From: Ignisphaera sp. | GTDB lineage: Archaea > Thermoproteota > Thermoprotei_A > Sulfolobales > Ignisphaeraceae | Assembly (NCBI GenBank): GCA_028275825.1 | Contig: JAPWTX010000001.1 | Coordinates: forward strand, 1-64,000 | Direction: 5' to 3' | Length of the DNA: 64,000 nt | Shown here: one piece after another, positions 62,257 through 64,000 of the stretch | How the letters are laid out: each line of letters opens with the position of its first letter | Position numbering within the stretch: the stretch's first letter is position 1 | Notes under the pieces: model-generated | The model's input: the letters and a program-made list of their open reading frames with translations, nothing else | Databases searched by the model: none | What the model was told of the DNA's origin: nothing | Translations under genes and position numbers: made by a program

Positions 62257-63450
62257 TTATATATCTACATGTTTTAATTGTTCAAGTACATATTGTCTTA
62301 TTTCATTAGGCTTAGGTAAGGATTGAAGTAGCTTACCTTGATCAATGATTTTGGTTAACATGGGTTTTGCTAGGTTACCGTCACTACATCTAATGGCTTT
62401 ACCTGGTTCATCTACATAATCTTCTTCTATAGGTACACATCTATAAAGCTGTTTCATGCCTGGCATCTTCCCTCTCTTAGATATTGGTATCCACTTACCT
62501 TCTTTCTCATCATATACCTCTACAATATCCATACTCAAGTCAATTGATGGTGGAAATGCTATTGATGTGCCAACACCAAATGCGTCTGCCACTTCCTTAA
62601 GTTTCTCTACCTCATCTTCATCTAAACCACCACTGATAATTATCTTAACCTTGTCAAAACCATGTAATTTGAGAGTCCATTTGACTTCCTTCGCAATCAG
62701 ATATATATCTCCTCTTCTACTTCTTGGCGTATCTAATCTTACCCCCTGTAACCTCTCACCCAGAGTTTTTGCTGCCAAGAGACTTTCAAAACGCTCATCA
62801 TAAAAAGTATCTACAAGAGCTATTCTAGGGACTTCTTCAGGCATAACCGAATCAAAGGCCTTCCATGCTTCAACAGGGTCGCCAAATGTTATTATCAATG
62901 CATGTGGTATTGTACCTCGAGGTTCTATACTAAGGAATTCTCTGCTAAATGCGCCTGAAACTGCATCACAGCCTCCTATATAGGCTGCTCTATCTAGTGC
63001 AGCAGCTATTGCAGGGTGTTGCGCCCTTAGACCAAAGAATAACACCTCTTTTTCGCCTGCCTTCTTCTTAATTCTAGCTGCTTTTGTGGATACACTGCTA
63101 TAGAATCTTAATATGCCTAGTATTGCTGTTTCAAACACTATTATGTCACATATTCTTCCCTCTACTATAGCTAATGGCTGGAGCTGCGTGAATATAGTGC
63201 CTTCAGGTGCAGCATACAAAGTAATAGGTATATCACGAAGCAGCGCTAAAACTTCTTCAAGACCTGTAAATAAAGCCCACTTGTAGCCCTTGGGAAGACT
63301 GTATGCATGGATTTCAAATCTTACAAGTTTATTGCAAAGCCCATATTTCTCTAAAATTTGTTTGCTTCTAATAAAGTATACATCAGTAACATTGCCTCTT
63401 TTCAGCTCATCCTCACTAAAAATATAAAATCTAGGATGAGGCTTTGTCAT
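62257..63450 (-). CDS. pncB: Nicotinate phosphoribosyltransferase
   Basis: Makes nicotinate mononucleotide in NAD salvage. 397 residues: LFTGLEEVLALLRD, the RAQHPAIAAALDRAAYIGGC segment, TFGDPVEAWKAFD, VRLDTPRSRRGDIYLIAKEV (PRPP site) and IIISGGLDEDEVEKL, GVGTSIAFP. C-terminal GKAIRC(SDG) tail. Typical short archaeal NAPRTase. Confidence 0.93.
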   Translation of the reverse strand: MTKPHPRFYIFSEDELKRGNVTDVYFIRSKQILEKYGLCNKLVRFEIHAYSLPKGYKWALFTGLEEVLALLRDIPITLYAAPEGTIFTQLQPLAIVEGRICDIIVFETAILGILRFYSSVSTKAARIKKKAGEKEVLFFGLRAQHPAIAAALDRAAYIGGCDAVSGAFSREFLSIEPRGTIPHALIITFGDPVEAWKAFDSVMPEEVPRIALVDTFYDERFESLLAAKTLGERLQGVRLDTPRSRRGDIYLIAKEVKWTLKLHGFDKVKIIISGGLDEDEVEKLKEVADAFGVGTSIAFPPSIDLSMDIVEVYDEKEGKWIPISKRGKMPGMKQLYRCVPIEEDYVDEPGKAIRCSDGNLAKPMLTKIIDQGKLLQSLPKPNEIRQYVLEQLKHVDI

Positions 63451-63519
63451 AGATCCCCCATCGAAAAATCATTCATATTGCTATATAATAGATTAAACCA
63501 CTAAGCTATTTAATTCGAG

Positions 63520-63783
63520 CTACTCACTTTCTTGCGTTCCTATATTTATACCTTTCTCTTCTGCTACCTTCCTTGGCATAACTGTTATTATTCCATTTTC
63601 TTCATCTTTGATAACAACATATTCTTTCCCATATTTTTCAACAATATTTCTAGGCACATAGAGATTTAGTGATAATGTGTAATAGTCATAGCTATACGTC
63701 TTGCTTTTAACATGCTTCTTTCCAATAATTCTTCTCACTTCAACAATTCTAGCCCTCGTTTTTTGAGGTGTTTGTGTATTCAT
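63520..63783 (-). CDS. AbrB-like / small DNA-binding protein
   Basis: About 88 residues starting at ATG 63783 (the frame is open to 63840). ARIVEVRRIIGKKHVKSKTY, LSLNLYVPRNIVEKYGKEYV and VIKDEENGIITVMPRK resemble a swapped-hairpin AbrB/SpoVT-type domain with a long first loop. The role could be transcription regulation or chromatin association. Lies between pncB and the partial gene at the window edge. Confidence 0.5.
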   Translation of the reverse strand: MNTQTPQKTRARIVEVRRIIGKKHVKSKTYSYDYYTLSLNLYVPRNIVEKYGKEYVVIKDEENGIITVMPRKVAEEKGINIGTQESE

Positions 63784-63848
63784 GTTACTTCTCACCATAG
63801 AATTTACAGTAATGTATGAGCAAAAATAAGTTTTGTGCAAATAATGCT

Positions 63849-64000
63849 TTACTCAATATAGATGCCGGGTCTAAGTGGTAACGCAACACCTTTTTTACCA
63901 CCGTAATTGGGGGCATTAGGATCCTCAGAACTATATATGGCTATCCTTGATCCAAGGCTTTTCTCTATATATTCTTTAGCCGTTTCCAAAGCCTTCATCT
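63849..64000 (-). CDS. leuS: Leucyl-tRNA synthetase, C-terminal end (partial)
   Basis: Minus-strand frame entering from beyond 64000 and stopping at TAA 63849-63851: MKALETAKEYIEKSLGSRIA, IYSSEDPNAPNYGGKKGVAL, PLRPGIYIE. The ending PLRPGIYIE is the usual archaeal LeuRS C-terminus, which contacts the tRNA long arm. Only about 50 codons are visible. Confidence 0.65.
   Translation of the reverse strand, partial: MKALETAKEYIEKSLGSRIAIYSSEDPNAPNYGGKKGVALPLRPGIYIE

Overview
The window reads as chromosomal DNA from an AT-rich hyperthermophilic crenarchaeon, probably Desulfurococcales-like. The basis is archaeal-type alaS and Dim1/KsgA, CDP-archaeol synthase, Rpb4/Rpb11 homologues, TFS, SRP54, the Csl4 exosome subunit, Dph2/Dph6, wyosine synthesis (Taw1), HerA-Mre11-Rad50, and TATA boxes with many short or leaderless 5' ends. 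The base composition would suit Ignisphaera or Staphylothermus, but I cannot fix the genus.

Layout. 1-5.7 kb: taw1, a metallo-beta-lactamase RNase-like gene, rpl12, alaS and tRNA-Arg(TCT). 5.7-20.0 kb: an accessory region of decayed genes. It holds ABC ATPase fragments, two broken IS200/IS605-type tnpB genes, a broken VapBC pair, truncated protease and amidohydrolase genes, one intact 678-residue exported protein, a pair of overlapping divergent YjbQ-like genes, and a more GC-rich segment carrying an intact ClC channel. This region is bounded by tRNA-Arg and tRNA-Gly, which point inwards, and each tRNA is followed by a copy of the same roughly 200-bp repeat, so the repeats form an inverted pair. 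Beside the right-hand repeat is a GC-rich segment that folds on paper into two hairpins, one with a consensus kink-turn; it is probably an undescribed structured RNA.

20.1-39 kb: housekeeping genes. These are a sugar-nucleotidylyltransferase/acyltransferase, rps3ae, ThiD-ThiN, a PAC2-family protein, Hsp20, an asparaginase-like Ntn hydrolase, an XPB helicase followed by herA-mre11-rad50 (without nurA), a four-subunit 2-oxoacid:ferredoxin oxidoreductase, carS, tRNA-Val(TAC) and TFS.

39-50 kb: a long plus-strand information-processing cluster: aIF5A, srp54, pus10, rpl21e, rpoF, DUF655, ksgA, hemK-like, SPOUT methylase, rpl10e, dph2, METTL5-like, csl4, DUF2067, rpoL, then a gene interrupted by a frameshift at a T-run.

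50-64 kb: gatCAB, an alanine-dehydrogenase/OCD-family enzyme, GDPD, a stand-alone RAM domain, a canonical YjbQ, dph6, several small conserved archaeal genes, a ribbon-helix-helix/coiled-coil protein, nicotinate phosphoribosyltransferase, and the 3' end of a probable leuS. Short hairpin-rich remnants resembling IS200/IS605 right ends recur in intergenic gaps at 14.8, 25.1, 49.3, 55.2 and 60.8 kb.
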